Below are positions 36,478-48,913 of a stretch of 64,000 nucleotides of DNA, one piece after another. The notes under the pieces are model-generated. The model saw nothing but the letters and a program-made list of their open reading frames with translations. It was not told where the DNA came from and searched no databases. How positions within the stretch are numbered: the first letter of the stretch is position 1; each line of letters opens with the position of its first letter. Origin of the DNA: Balanoglossus misakiensis (lineage: Eukaryota > Hemichordata); NCBI GenBank assembly GCA_040954595.2, contig CM082577.2, forward strand, positions 20,770,001 through 20,834,000, read 5' to 3'. Position numbers and translations under genes: made by a program.

Positions 36478-36735
36478 GAAAGATGGTTGAATTTCTCCTA
36501 CTATAAACCTGAATCCTACACCATTGAACACAGAGTCCGACTTGGCTAATTTTTGTGGGTAACCGATCGACCTTCCATAGCTTATAAGGAAAGTGGGATA
36601 AAAAGATATGGTTTGTTTTGTTCTGCAAAAAGTGGTTTTAGAATTCAGGCACTTTCAGAAAAGGAAGAAACGGACACTTGCCACAAAATATTATCCTTCA
36701 GGCTACTCTTTAATGGAAACGTTGGAAAAAATGAA

Positions 36736-36853
36736 GCCTACAGCACGTAGTATTCCCAGGCGGTCTCCCATCCAAGTACTAACTACGCCCAACGCAGGTT
36801 TGCTTCGGTGATCAGACGAGAACCGGCTTTTTCTACGTGGTATGGCCGTAGGC
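36736..36853 (-). rRNA. 5S rRNA copy 99
   Basis: Consensus. Next +376. Confidence 0.96.
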
Positions 36854-37111
36854 GAAAGATGGTTGAACTTCTCCTACTATAAACCTGAATCCTACACCAT
36901 TGAACACATAGTCCGACTTGGCTAATTTTTGTGGGTAACCGATCGACCTTCCATAGCTTATAAGGCAAGTGGGATAAAAAGATATGGTTTGTTTTGTTCT
37001 GCAAAAAGTGGTTTTAGAATTCAGGCACTTTCAGAAAAGGAAGAAACGGACACTTGCCACAAAATATTATCCTTCAGGCTACTCTTTAATGGAAACGTTG
37101 GAAAAAATGAA

Positions 37112-37229
37112 GCCTACAGCACGTAGTATTCCCAGGCGGTCTCCCATCCAAGTACTAACTACGCCCAACGCAGGTTTGCTTCGGTGATCAGACGACAACC
37201 GGCTTTTTCTACGTGGTATGGCCGTAGGC
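37112..37229 (-). rRNA. 5S rRNA copy 100
   Basis: C34G. Next +378. Confidence 0.95.
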
Positions 37230-37489
37230 GAAAGATGGTTGAATTTCTCCTACTATAAACCTGAATCCTACACCATTGAACACATAGTCCGACTTGGCTA
37301 ATTTTTGTGGGTAACCGATCGACCTTCCATAGCTTATAAGGCAAGTGGGATAAAAAGATATGGTTTGTTTTGTTCTGCAAAAAGTGGTTTTAGAATTCAG
37401 GCACTTTCAGAAAAGGAAGAAACGGACACTTGCCACAAAATATTATCCTTCAGGCTACTCTTTAATGGAAACGTTGGAAAAAAAATGAA

Positions 37490-37607
37490 GCCTACAGCAC
37501 GTAGTATTCCCAGGCGGTCTCCCATCCAAGTACTAACTACGCCCAACGCAGGTTTGCTTCGGTGATCAGACGAGAACCGGCTTTTTCTACGTGGTATGGC
37601 CGTAGGC
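37490..37607 (-). rRNA. 5S rRNA copy 101
   Basis: Consensus. Next +378. Confidence 0.96.
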
Positions 37608-37867
37608 GAAAGATGGTTGAATTTCTCCTACTATAAACCTGAATCCTACACCATTGAACACATAGTCCGACTTGGCTAATTTTTGTGGGTAACCGATCGA
37701 CCTTCCATAGCTTATAAGGCAAGTGGGATAAAAAGATATGGTTTGTTTTGTTCTGCAAAAAGTGGTTTTAGAATTCAGGCACTTTCAGAAAAGGAAGAAA
37801 CGGACACTTGCCACAAAATATTATCCTTCAGGCTACTCTTTAATGGAAACGTTGGAAAAAAAATGAA

Positions 37868-37985
37868 GCCTACAGCACGTAGTATTCCCAGGCGGTCTCC
37901 CATCCAAGTACTAACTACGCCCAACGCAGGTTTGCTTCGGTGATCAGACGAGAACCGGCTTTTTCTACGTGGTATGGCCGTAGGC
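37868..37985 (-). rRNA. 5S rRNA copy 102
   Basis: Consensus. Next +378. Confidence 0.96.
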
Positions 37986-38245
37986 GAAGGATGGTTGAAT
38001 TTCTCCTACTATAAACCTGAATCCTACACCATTGAACACATAGTCCGACTTGGCTAATTTTTGTGGGTAACCGATCGACCTTCCATAGCTTCTAAGGCAA
38101 GTGGGATAAAAAGATATGGGTTGTTTTGTTCTGCAAAAAGTGGTTTTAGAATTCAGGCACTTTCAGAAAAGGAAGAAACGGACACTTGCCACAAAATATT
38201 ATCCTTCAGGCTACTCTTTAATGGAAACGTTGGAAAAAAAATGAA

Positions 38246-38363
38246 GCCTACAGCACGTAGTATTCCCAGGCGGTCTCCCATCCAAGTACTAACTACGCCC
38301 AACGCAGGTTTGCTTCGGTGATCAGACGAGAACCGGCTTTTTCTACGTGGTATGGCCGTAGGC
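38246..38363 (-). rRNA. 5S rRNA copy 103
   Basis: Consensus. Next +376. Confidence 0.96.
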
Positions 38364-38621
38364 GAAAGATGGTTGAATTTCTCCTACTATAAACCTGAAT
38401 CCTACACCATTGAACACAGAGTCCGACTTGGCTAATTTTTGTGGGTAACCGATCGACCTTCCATAGCTTATAAGGAAAGTGGGATAAAAAGATATGGTTT
38501 GTTTTGTTCTGCAAAAAGTGGTTTTAGAATTCAGGCACTTTCAGAAAAGGAAGAAACGGACACTTGCCACAAAATATTATCCTTCAGGCTACTCTTTAAT
38601 GGAAACGTTGGAAAAAATGAA

Positions 38622-38739
38622 GCCTACAGCACGTAGTATTCCCAGGCGGTCTCCCATCCAAGTACTAACTACGCCCAACGCAGGTTTGCTTCGGTGATCA
38701 GACGAGAACCGGCTTTTTCTACGTGGTATGGCCGTAGGC
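38622..38739 (-). rRNA. 5S rRNA copy 104
   Basis: Consensus. Next +376. Confidence 0.96.
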
Positions 38740-38997
38740 GAAAGATGGTTGAATTTCTCCTACTATAAACCTGAATCCTACACCATTAAACACATAGTCC
38801 GACTTGGCTAATTATTGTGGGTAACCGATCGACCTTCCATAGCTTATAAGGCAAGTGGGATAAAAAGATATGGTTTGTTTTGTTCTGCAAAAAGTGGTTT
38901 TAGAATTCAGGCACTTTCAGAAAAGGAAGAAACGGACACTTGCCACAAAATATTATCCTTCAGGCTACTCTTTAATGGAAACGTTGGAAAAAATGAA

Positions 38998-39115
38998 GCC
39001 TACAGCACGTAGTATTCCCAGGCGGTCTCCCATCCAAGTACTAACTACGCCCAACGCAGGTTTGCTTCGGTGATCAGACGACAACCGGCTTTTTCTACGT
39101 GGTATGGCCGTAGGC
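38998..39115 (-). rRNA. 5S rRNA copy 105
   Basis: C34G. Next +378. Confidence 0.95.
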
Positions 39116-39375
39116 GAAAGATGGTTGAATTTCTCCTACTATAAACCTGAATCCTACACCATTGAACACATAGTCCGACTTGGCTAATTTTTGTGGGTAA
39201 CCGATCGACCTTCCATAGCTTATAAGGCAAGTGGGATAAAAAGATATGGTTTGTTTTGTTCTGCAAAAAGTGGTTTTAGAATTCAGGCACTTTCAGAAAA
39301 GGAAGAAACGGACACTTGCCACAAAATATTATCCTTCAGGCTACTCTTTAATGGAAACGTTGGAAAAAAAATGAA

Positions 39376-39493
39376 GCCTACAGCACGTAGTATTCCCAGG
39401 CGGTCTCCCATCCAAGTACTAACTACGCCCAACGCAGGTTTGCTTCGGTGATCAGACGAGAACCGGCTTTTTCTACGTGGTATGGCCGTAGGC
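39376..39493 (-). rRNA. 5S rRNA copy 106
   Basis: Consensus. Next +378. Confidence 0.96.
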
Positions 39494-39753
39494 GAAAGAT
39501 GGTTGAATTTCTCCTACTATAAACCTGAATCCTACACCATTGAACACATAGTCCGACTTGGCTAATTTTTGTGGGTAACCGATCGACCTTCCATAGCTTA
39601 TAAGGCAAGTGGGATAAAAAGATATGGTTTGTTTTGTTCTGCAAAAAGTGGTTTTAGAATTCAGGCACTTTCAGAAAAGGAAGAAACGGACACTTGCCAC
39701 AAAATATTATCCTTCAGGCTACTCTTTAATGGAAACGTTGGAAAAAAAATGAA

Positions 39754-39871
39754 GCCTACAGCACGTAGTATTCCCAGGCGGTCTCCCATCCAAGAACTAA
39801 CTACGCCCAACGCAGGTTTGCTTCGGTGATCAGACGAGAACCGGCTTTTTCTACGTGGTATGGCCGTAGGC
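39754..39871 (-). rRNA. 5S rRNA copy 107
   Basis: A77T. Next +376. Confidence 0.95.
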
Positions 39872-40129
39872 GAAGGATGGTTGAATTTCTCCTACTATAA
39901 ACCTGAATCCTACACCATTGAACACATAGTCCGACTTGGCTAATTTTTGTGGGTAACCGATCGACCTTCCATAGCTTATAAGGCAAGTGGGATAAAAAGA
40001 TATGGTTTGTTTTGTTTTGCAAAAGTGGTTTTAAAATTCAGACACTTGCAGAAAGAGGAAGAAACCGACACTTGCGACAAAATATTATCCTTCAGGCTAC
40101 TCTTTAATGGAAACGTTGGAAAAAATGAA

Positions 40130-40247
40130 GCCTACAGCACGTAGTATTCCCAGGCGGTCTCCCATCCAAGTACTAACTACGCCCAACGCAGGTTTGCTTC
40201 GGTGATCAGACGAGAACCGGCTTTTTCTACGTGGTATGGCCGTAGGC
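40130..40247 (-). rRNA. 5S rRNA copy 108
   Basis: Consensus. Next +377. Confidence 0.96.
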
Positions 40248-40506
40248 GAAAGATGGTTGAATGTCTCCTACTATAAACCTGAATCCTACACCATTGAACA
40301 CATAGTCCGACTTGGCTAATTTTTGTGGGTAACCGATCGACCTTCCATAGCTTATAAGGCAAGTGGGATAAAAAGATATGGTTTGTTTTGTTCTGCAAAA
40401 AGTGGTTTTAGAATTCAGGCACTTTCAGAAAAGGAAGAAACGGACACTTGCCACAAAATATTATCCTTCAGGCTACTCTTTAATGGAAACGTTGGAAAAA
40501 CATGAA

Positions 40507-40624
40507 GCCTACAGCACGTAGTATTCCCAGGCGGTCTCCCATCCAAGTACTAACTACGCCCAACGCAGGTTTGCTTCGGTGATCAGACGAGAACCGGCTT
40601 TTTCTACATGGTATGGCCGTAGGC
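40507..40624 (-). rRNA. 5S rRNA copy 109
   Basis: C17T. Next +376. Confidence 0.95.
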
Positions 40625-40882
40625 GAAAGATGGTTGAATTTCTCCTACTATAAACCTGAATCCTACACCATTGAACACATAGTCCGACTTGGCTAATTTT
40701 TGTGGGTAACCGATCGACCTTCCATAGCTTATAAGGCAAGTGGGATAAAAAGATATGGTTTGTTTTGTTCTGCAAAAAGTGGTTTTAGAATTCAGGCACT
40801 TTCAGAAAAGGAAGAAACGGACACTTGCCACAAAATATTATCCTTCAGGCTACTCTTTAATGGAAACGTTGGAAAAAATGAA

Positions 40883-41000
40883 GCCTACAGCACGTAGTAT
40901 TCCCAGGCGGTCTCCCATCCAAGTACTAACTACGCCCAACGCAGGTTTGCTTCGGTGATCAGACGAGAACCGGCTTTTTCTACGTGGTATGGCCGTAAGC
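40883..41000 (-). rRNA. 5S rRNA copy 110
   Basis: C3T, in helix I. Next +378. Confidence 0.95.
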
Positions 41001-41260
41001 GAAAGATGGTTGAATTTCTTCTACTATAAACCTGAATCCTACACCATTGAACACATAGTCCGACTTGGCTAATTTTTGTGGGTAACCGATCGACCTTCCA
41101 TAGCTTATAAGGCAAGTGGGATAAAAAGATATGGTTTGTTTTGTTCTGCAAAAAGTGGTTTTAGAATTCAGGCACTTTCAGAAAAGGAAGAAACGGACAC
41201 TTGCCACAAAATATTATCCTTCAGGCTACTCTTTAATGGAAACGTTGGAAAAAAAATGAA

Positions 41261-41378
41261 GCCTACAGCACGTAGTATTCCCAGGCGGTCTCCCATCCAA
41301 GTACTAACTACGCCCAACGCAGGTTTGCTTCGGTGATCAGACGAGAACCGGCTTTTTCTACGTGGTATGGCCGTAGGC
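41261..41378 (-). rRNA. 5S rRNA copy 111
   Basis: Consensus. Next +378. Confidence 0.96.
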
Positions 41379-41638
41379 GAAAGATGGTTGAATTTCTCCT
41401 ACTATAAACCTGAATCCTACACCATTGAACACATAGTCCGACTTGGCTAATTTTTGTGGGTAACCGATCGACCTTCCATAGCTTATAAGGCAAGTGGGAT
41501 AAAAAGATATGGTTTGTTTTGTTCTGCAAAAAGTGGTTTTAGAATTCAGGCACTTTCAGAAAAGGAAGAAACGGACACTTGCCACAAAATATTATCCTTC
41601 AGGCTACTCTTTAATGGAAACGTTGGAAAAAAAATGAA

Positions 41639-41756
41639 GCCTACAGCACGTAGTATTCCCAGGCGGTCTCCCATCCAAGTACTAACTACGCCCAACGCAG
41701 GTTTGCTTCGGTGATCAGACGAGAACCGGCTTTTTCTACGTGGTATGGCCGTAGGC
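41639..41756 (-). rRNA. 5S rRNA copy 112
   Basis: Consensus. Next +378. Confidence 0.96.
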
Positions 41757-42016
41757 GAAAGATGGTTGAATTTCTTCTACTATAAACCTGAATCCTACAC
41801 CATTGAACACATAGTCCGACTTGGCTAATTTTTGTGGGTAACCGATCGTCCTTCCATAGCTTATAAGGCAAGTGGGATAAAAAGATATGGTTTGTTTTGT
41901 TCTGCAAAAAGTGGTTTTAGAATTCAGGCACTTTCAGAAAAGGAAGAAACGGACACTTGCCACAAAATATTATCCTTCAGGCTACTCTTTAATGGAAACG
42001 TTGGAAAAAAAATGAA

Positions 42017-42134
42017 GCCTACAGCACGTAGTATTCCCAGGCGGTCTACCATCCAAGTACTAACTACGCCCAACGCAAGTTTGCTTCGGTGATCAGACGA
42101 GAACCGGCTTTTTCTACGTGGTATGGCCGTAGGC
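42017..42134 (-). rRNA. 5S rRNA copy 113
   Basis: G87T (box C) and C57T (helix II). Next +377. Confidence 0.94.
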
Positions 42135-42393
42135 GAAAGATGGTTGAATTTCTCCTACTATAAACCTGAATCCTACACCATTGAACACATAGTCCGACTT
42201 GGCTAATTTTTGTGGGTAACCGATCGACCTTCCATAGCTTATAAGGCAAGTGGGATAAAAAGATATGGTTTGTTTTGTTCTGCAAAAAGTGGTTTTAGAA
42301 TTCAGGCACTTTCAGAAAAGGAAGAAACGGACACTTGCCACAAAATATTATCCTTCAGGCTACTCTTTAATGGAAACGTTGGAAAAAAATGAA

Positions 42394-42513
42394 GCCTACA
42401 GCACGTAGTATTCCCAGGCGGTCTCCCATCCAAGTACTAACTATACGCCCAACGCAGGTTTGCTTCGGTGATCAGACGAGAACCGGCCTTTTCTACGTGG
42501 TATGGCCGTAGGC
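42394..42513 (-). rRNA. 5S rRNA copy 114, 2-bp insertion
   Basis: An extra TA at about nt 69-70 makes the gene 120 bp and disturbs helix V and the internal promoter spacing; A26G as well. It may be a poorly working or dead copy. Next +379. Confidence 0.88.
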
Positions 42514-42772
42514 GAAAGATGGTTGAATTTCTCCTACTATAAACCTGAATCCTACACCATTGAACACATAGTCCGACCTGGCTAATTTTTGTGGGTAACC
42601 GATCGACCTTCCATAGCTTATAAGGCAAGTAGGATAAAAAAAATATGGTTTGTTTTGTTTTGCAAAAGTGGTTTTAAAATTCAGACACTTGCAGAAAGAG
42701 GAAGAAACGGACACTTGCGACAAAATATTACCCTTCAGGCTACTCTTTAATGGAAACGTTGGAAAAAATGAA

Positions 42773-42890
42773 GCCTACAGCACGTAGTATTCCCAGGCGG
42801 TCTCCCATCCAAGTACTAACTACGCCCAACGCAGGTTTGCTTCGGTGATCAGACGAGAACCGGCTTTTTCTACGTGGTATGGCCGTAGGC
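42773..42890 (-). rRNA. 5S rRNA copy 115
   Basis: Consensus. Next +378. Confidence 0.96.
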
Positions 42891-43150
42891 GAAAGATAGT
42901 TGAATTTCTCCTACTATAAACCTGAATCCTACACCATTGAACACATAGTCCGACTTGGCTAATTTTTGTGGGTAACCGATCGACCTTCCATAGCTTATAA
43001 GGCAAGTGGGATAAAAAGATATGGTTTGTTTTGTTCTGCAAAAAGTGGTTTTAGAATTCAGGCACTTTCAGAAAAGGAAGAAACGGACACTTGCCACAAA
43101 ATATTATCCTTCAGGCTACTCTTTAATGGAAACGTTGGAAAAAAAATGAA

Positions 43151-43268
43151 GCCTGCAGCACGTAGTATTCCCAGGCGGTCTCCCATCCAAGTACTAACTA
43201 CGCCCAACGCAGGTTTGCTTCGGTGATCAGACGAGAACCGGCTTTTTCTACGTGGTATGGCCGTAGGC
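43151..43268 (-). rRNA. 5S rRNA copy 116
   Basis: T114C, in helix I. Next +376. Confidence 0.95.
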
Positions 43269-43526
43269 GAAAGATGGTTGAATTTCTCCTACTATAAACC
43301 TGAATCCTACACCATTGAACACATAGTCCGACTTGGCTAATTTTTGTGGGTAACCGATCGACCTTCCATAGCTTATAAGGCAAGTGGGATAAAAAGATAT
43401 GGTTTGTTTTGTTCTGCAAAAAGTGGTTTTAGAATTCAGGCACTTTCAGAAAAGGAAGAAACGGACACTTGCCACAAAATATTATCCTTCAGGCTACTCT
43501 TTAATGGAAACGTTGGAAAAAATGAA

Positions 43527-43644
43527 GCCTACAGCACGTAGTATTCCCCGGCGGTCTCCCATCCAAGTACTAACTACGCCCAACGCAGGTTTGCTTCGGT
43601 GATCAGACGAGAACCGGCTTTTTCTACGTGGTATGGCCGTAGGC
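43527..43644 (-). rRNA. 5S rRNA copy 117
   Basis: T96G. Next +375. Confidence 0.95.
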
Positions 43645-43901
43645 GAAATATGGTTGAATTTCTCCTACTATAAACCTGAATCCTACACCATTGAACACAT
43701 AGTCCGACTTGGCTAATTTTTGTGGGTAACCGATCGACCTTCCATAGCTTATAAGGCAAGTAGGATCAAAAATATGGTTTGTTTTGTTTTGCAAAAGTGG
43801 TTTTAAAATTCAGACACTTGCAGAAAGAGGAAGAAACGGACACTTGCGACAAAATATTATCCTTCAGGCTACTCTTTAATGGAAACGTTGGAAAAAATGA
43901 A

Positions 43902-44021
43902 GCCTACAGCACGTAGTATTCCCAGGCGGTCTCCCATCCAAGTACTAACTATACGCCCAACGCAGGTTTGCTTCGGTGATCAGACGAGAACCGGCCTTTT
44001 CTACGTGGTATGGCCGTAGGC
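43902..44021 (-). rRNA. 5S rRNA copy 118, 2-bp insertion
   Basis: Same extra TA and A26G as the copy at 42394, exactly 1,508 bp away: a shared origin. Next +380. Confidence 0.88.
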
Positions 44022-44281
44022 GAAAGATGGTTGAATTTCTCCTACTATAAACCTGAATCCTACACCATTGAACACATAGTCCGACCTGGCTAATTTTTGT
44101 GGGTAACCGATCGACCTTCCATAGCTTATAAGGCAAGTAGGATCAAAAAATACGGTTTGTTTTGTTTTGCAAAAAGTCATTTTAAAATTCAGACACTTGC
44201 AGAAAGAGGAAGAAACGGACACTTGCCACAAAATATTATCCTTCAGGCTACTCTTTAATGGAAACGTTGGAAAAAATTGAA

Positions 44282-44399
44282 GCCTACAGCACGTAGTATT
44301 CCCAGGCGGTCTCCCATCCAAGTACTAACTACGCCCAACGCAGGTTTGCTTCGGTGATCAGACGAGAACCGGCTTTTTCTACGTGGTATGGCCGTAGGA
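44282..44399 (-). rRNA. 5S rRNA copy 119
   Basis: G1T at the transcription start base. Next +379. Confidence 0.94.
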
Positions 44400-44660
44400 G
44401 AAATATGGTTGAATTTCTCCTACTATAAACCTGAATCCTACACCATTGAACACATAGTCCGACTTGGCTAATTTTTGTGGGTAACCGATTGACCTTCCAT
44501 AGCTTATAAGGCAAGTGGAATAAAAAGATAAGGTTTGTTTTGTTCTGCAAAAAGTGGTTTTAGAATTCAGGCACTTTCAGAAAGAGGAAGAAACGGACAC
44601 TTGCGACAAAAAATTATCCTTCAGGCTACTCTTTAATGGAAACGTTGGAAAAAAATTGAA

Positions 44661-44778
44661 GCCTACAGCACGTAGTATTCCCAGGCGGTCTCCCATCCAA
44701 GTACTAACTACGCCCAACGCAGGTTTGCTTCGGTGATCAGACGAGAACCGGCTTTTTCTACGTGGTATGGCCGTAGGC
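44661..44778 (-). rRNA. 5S rRNA copy 120
   Basis: Consensus. Next +378. Confidence 0.96.
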
Positions 44779-45038
44779 GAAATATGGTTGAATTTCTCCT
44801 ACTATAAACCTGAATCCTACACCATTGAACACATAGTCCGACTTGGCTAATTTTTGTGGGTAACCGATCGACCTTCCATAGCTTATAAGGCAAGTAGGAT
44901 AAAAAAATATGGTTTGTTTTGTCTTGCAAAAAGTGGTTTTAAAATTCAGACACTTGCAGAAAGAGGAAGAAACGGACACTTGCGACAAAATATTATCCTT
45001 CAGGCTACTCTTTAATGGAAACGTTGGAAAAAATTGAA

Positions 45039-45156
45039 GACTACAGCACGTAGTATTCCCAGGCGGTCTCCCATCCAAGTACTAACTACGCCCAACGCAG
45101 GTTTGCTTCGGTGATCAGACGAGAACAGGCTTTTTCTACGTGGTATGGTCGTAGGC
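45039..45156 (-). rRNA. 5S rRNA copy 121
   Basis: G117T, G30T and G8A. Next +378. Confidence 0.94.
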
Positions 45157-45416
45157 GAAAGATGGTTGAATTTCTCCTACTATAAACTTGAATCCTACAC
45201 CATTGAACACATAGTCCGACTTGGCTAATTTTTGTGGGTAACCGATCGACCTTCCATAGCTTATAAGGCAAGTAGGATAAAAAAATACGGTTTGTTTTGT
45301 TTTGCAAAAAGTGATTTTAAAATTCAGACACTTGCAGAAAGAGGAAGAAACGGACACTTGCGACAAAATATTATCCTTCAGGCTACTCTTTAATGGAAAC
45401 GTTGGAAAAAATTGAA

Positions 45417-45534
45417 GCCTACAGCACGTAGTATTTCCAGGCGGTCTCCCATCCAAGTACTAACTACGCCCAACGCAGGTTTGCTTCGGTGATCAGACGA
45501 GAACCGGCTTTTTCTACGTGGTATGGCCGTAGGC
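45417..45534 (-). rRNA. 5S rRNA copy 122
   Basis: G99A. Next +377. Confidence 0.95.
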
Positions 45535-45793
45535 GAAATATGGTTGAATTTCTCCTACTATAAACCTCAATCCTACACCATTGAACACATAGTCCGACTT
45601 GGCTAATTTTTGTGGGTAACCGATCGACCTTCCATAGCTTATAAGGCAAGTAGGATAAAAAAATATGGTTTGTTTTGTTTTGCAAAAAGTGGTTTTAAAA
45701 TTCAGACACTTGCAGAAAAGGAAGAAACGGACACTTGCGACAAAATATTATCCTTCAGGCTACTCTTTAATGGAAACGTTGGAAAAAATTGAA

Positions 45794-45911
45794 GCCTACA
45801 GCATGTAGTATTCCCAGGCGGTCTCCCATCCAAGTACTAACTACGCCCAACGCAGGTTTGCTTCGGTGATCAGACGAGAACCGGCTTTTTCTACGTGGTA
45901 TGGCCGTAGGC
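45794..45911 (-). rRNA. 5S rRNA copy 123
   Basis: G108A. Next +377. Confidence 0.95.
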
Positions 45912-46170
45912 GAAAGATGGTTGAATTTCTCCTGCTATAAACCTGAATCCTACACCATTGAACACATAGTCCGACTTGGCTAATTTTTGTGGGTAACCGA
46001 TCGACCTTCCATAGCTTATAAGGCAAGTGGGATAAAAAGATATGGTTTGTTTTGTTCTGCAAAAAGTGGTTTTAGAATTCAGGCACTTTCAGAAAAGGAA
46101 GAAACGGACACTTGCCACAAAATATTATCCTTCAGGCTACTCATTAATGGAAACGTTGGAAAAAAATGAA

Positions 46171-46288
46171 GCCTACAGCACGTAGTATTCCCAGGCGGTC
46201 TCCCATCCGAGTACTAATTACGCCCAACGCAGGTTTGCTTCGGTGATCAGACGAGAACCGGCTTTTTCTACGTGGTATGGCCGTAGGC
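46171..46288 (-). rRNA. 5S rRNA copy 124
   Basis: T80C (shared with copy 18) and G71A. Next +378. Confidence 0.95.
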
Positions 46289-46548
46289 GAAAGATGGTTG
46301 AATTTCTCCTACTATAAATCTGAATCCTACACCATTGAACACATAGTCCGACTTGGCTAATTTTTGTGGGTAACCGATCGACCTTCCATAGCTTATAAGG
46401 CAAGTAGGATCAAAAAATACGGTTTGTTTTGTTTTGCAAAAAGTCATTTTAAAATTCAGACACTTGCAGAAAGAGGAAGAAACGGACACTTGCCACAAAA
46501 TATTATCCTTCAGGCTACTCTTTAATGGAAACGTTGGAAAAAATTGAA

Positions 46549-46666
46549 GCCTACAGCACGTAGTATTCCCAGGCGGTCTCCCATCCAAGTACTAACTACG
46601 CCCAACGCAGGTTTGCTTCGGTGATCAGACGAGAACCGGCTTTTTCTACGTGGTATGGCCGTAGGA
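46549..46666 (-). rRNA. 5S rRNA copy 125
   Basis: G1T. Next +378. Confidence 0.94.
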
Positions 46667-46926
46667 GAAATATGGTTGAATTTCTCCTACTATAAACCTG
46701 AATCCTACACCATTGAACACATAGTCCGACTTGGCTAATTTTTGTGGGTAACCGATCGACCTTCCATAGCTTATAAGGCAAGTAGGATAAAAAAATATGG
46801 TTTGTTTTGTCTTGCAAAAAGTGGTTTTAAAATTCAGACACTTGCAGAAAGAGGAAGAAACGGACACTTGCGACAAAATATTATCCTTCAGGCTACTCTT
46901 TAATGGAAACGTTGGAAAAAATTGAA

Positions 46927-47044
46927 GACTACAGCACGTAGTATTCCCAGGTGGTCTCCCATCCAAGTACTAACTACGCCCAACGCAGGTTTGCTTCGGT
47001 GATCAGACGAGAACAGGCTTTTTCTACGTGGTATGGCCGTAGGC
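46927..47044 (-). rRNA. 5S rRNA copy 126
   Basis: G117T, G93A (box C) and G30T. Next +378. Confidence 0.94.
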
Positions 47045-47304
47045 GAAAGATAGTTGAATTTCTCCTACTATAAACTTGAATCCTACACCATTGAACACAT
47101 AGTCCGACTTGGCTAATTTTTGTGGGTAACCGATCGACCTTCCATAGCTTATAAGGCAAGTAGGATAAAAAAATACGGTTTGTTTTGTTTTGCAAAAAGT
47201 GATTTTAAAATTCAGACACTTGCAGAAAGAGGAAGAAACGGACACTTGCGACAAAATATTATCCTTCAGGCTACTCTTTAATGGAAACGTTGGAAAAAAT
47301 TGAA

Positions 47305-47422
47305 GCCTACAGCACGTAGTATTTCCAGGCGGTCTCCCATCCAAGTACTAACTACGCCCAACGCAGGTTTGCTTCGGTGATCAGACGAGAACCGGCTTTT
47401 TCTACGTGGTATGGCCGTAGGC
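47305..47422 (-). rRNA. 5S rRNA copy 127
   Basis: G99A. Next +378. Confidence 0.95.
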
Positions 47423-47682
47423 GAAATATGGTTGAATTTCTCCTACTATAAACCTCAATCCTACACCATTGAACACATAGTCCGACTTGGCTAATTATTG
47501 TGGGTAACCGATCGACCTTCCATAGCTTATAAGGCAAGTGGGATAAAAAAAAATATGGTTTGTTTTGTTTTGCAAAAAGTGGTTTTAGAATTCAGGCACT
47601 TTCAGAAAAGGAAGAAACGGACACTTGCGACAAAATATTATCCTTCAGGCTACTCTTTAATGGAAACGTTGGAAAAAATGAA

Positions 47683-47800
47683 GCCTACAGCACGTAGTAT
47701 TCCTAGGCGGTCTCCCATCGAAGTACTAACTACGCCCAACGCAGGTTTGCTTCGGTGATCAGACGAGAACCGGCTTTTTCTACGTGGTATGGCCGTAGGC
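47683..47800 (-). rRNA. 5S rRNA copy 128
   Basis: G97A (shared with copy 24) and G81C; followed by the second 355-bp unit. Confidence 0.95.
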
Positions 47801-48037
47801 GAAAGATGGTTGAATTTCTCCTACTATAAACCGGAATCCTACACCATTGAACACATAGTCCGACTTGGCTAATTTTTGTGGGTAACCGATCGACCTTCCA
47901 TAGCTTATAAGGCAAGTAGGATAAAAAGATATGGTTTGTTTTGTTCTGCAAAAAGTGGTTTTAGAATTCAGGCACTTTCAGAAAAGGAAGAAACGGACAC
48001 AAAATATTATCCTTCAGGCTACTCTTTAAAAAATGAA

Positions 48038-48155
48038 GCCTACAGCACGTAGTATTCCCAGGCGGTCTCCCATCCAAGTACTAACTACGCCCAACGCAGG
48101 TTTGCTTCGGTGATCAGACGAGAACCGGCTTTTTCTACGTGGTATGGCCGTAGGC
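48038..48155 (-). rRNA. 5S rRNA copy 129
   Basis: Consensus. Next +380. Confidence 0.96.
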
Positions 48156-48417
48156 GAAAGACGGTTGAATTTCTCCTACTATAAACCTGAATCCTACACC
48201 ATTGAACACATAGTCCGACTTGGCTAATTTTTGTGGGTAACCGATCGACCTTCAATAGCTTATAAGGCAAGTAGGATAAAACAAAATATGGTTTGTTTTG
48301 TTTTGCAAAAAGTGGTTTTAAAATTCTGACACTTGCAGAAAGAGGAAGAAACGGACACTTGCGACAAAATATTATCCTTCAGGCTACTCTTTAATGGAAA
48401 CGTGGGAAAAAATTGAA

Positions 48418-48535
48418 GACTACAGCACGTAGTATTCCCAGGCGGTCTCCCATCCAAGTACTAACTACGCCCAACGCAGGTTTGCTTCGGTGATCAGACG
48501 AGAACCGGCTTTTTCTACGTGGTATGGCCGTAGGC
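48418..48535 (-). rRNA. 5S rRNA copy 130
   Basis: G117T. Next +378. Confidence 0.95.
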
Positions 48536-48795
48536 GAAAGATGGTTGAATTTCTCCTACTATAAACCTGAATCCTACACCATTAAACACATAGTCCGACT
48601 TGGCTAATTATTGTGGGTAACCGATCGACCTTCCATAGCTTATAAGGCAAGTGGGATAAAAAAAAATATGGTTTGTTTTGTTCTGCAAAAAGTGGTTTTA
48701 GAATTCAGGCACTTTCAGAAAAGGAAGAAACGGACACTTGCCACAAAATATTATCCTTCAGGCTACTCTTTAATGGAAACGTTGGAAAAAATGAA

Positions 48796-48913
48796 GCCTA
48801 CAGCACGTAGTATTCCCAGGCGGTCTCCCATCCAAGTACTAACTACGCCCAACGCAGGTTTGCTTCGGTGATCAGACGAGAACCGGCTTTTTCTACGTGG
48901 TATGGCCGTAGGC
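48796..48913 (-). rRNA. 5S rRNA copy 131
   Basis: Consensus. Next +380. Confidence 0.96.

Larger units (their letters stand above)
33344..39375. repeat. 3,016-bp eight-unit tandem duplication
   Basis: The order of marked spacers and genes (AAGGAAAGTGG spacer, GAACTTCTCC spacer, C34G gene, AGCTTCTAAGG spacer, ATTAAAC spacer) is the same in both halves at an exact offset of 3,016 bp. A similar start of this series lies at bases 1-1434. Confidence 0.88.
44661..47682. repeat. 1,888-bp five-unit duplication
   Basis: Genes at 44661, 45039 and 45417 match those at 46549, 46927 and 47305. Shared marks are G117T with G30T, G99A, and GTGATTTTAAAA spacers. The third copied block is mosaic. Confidence 0.75.
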
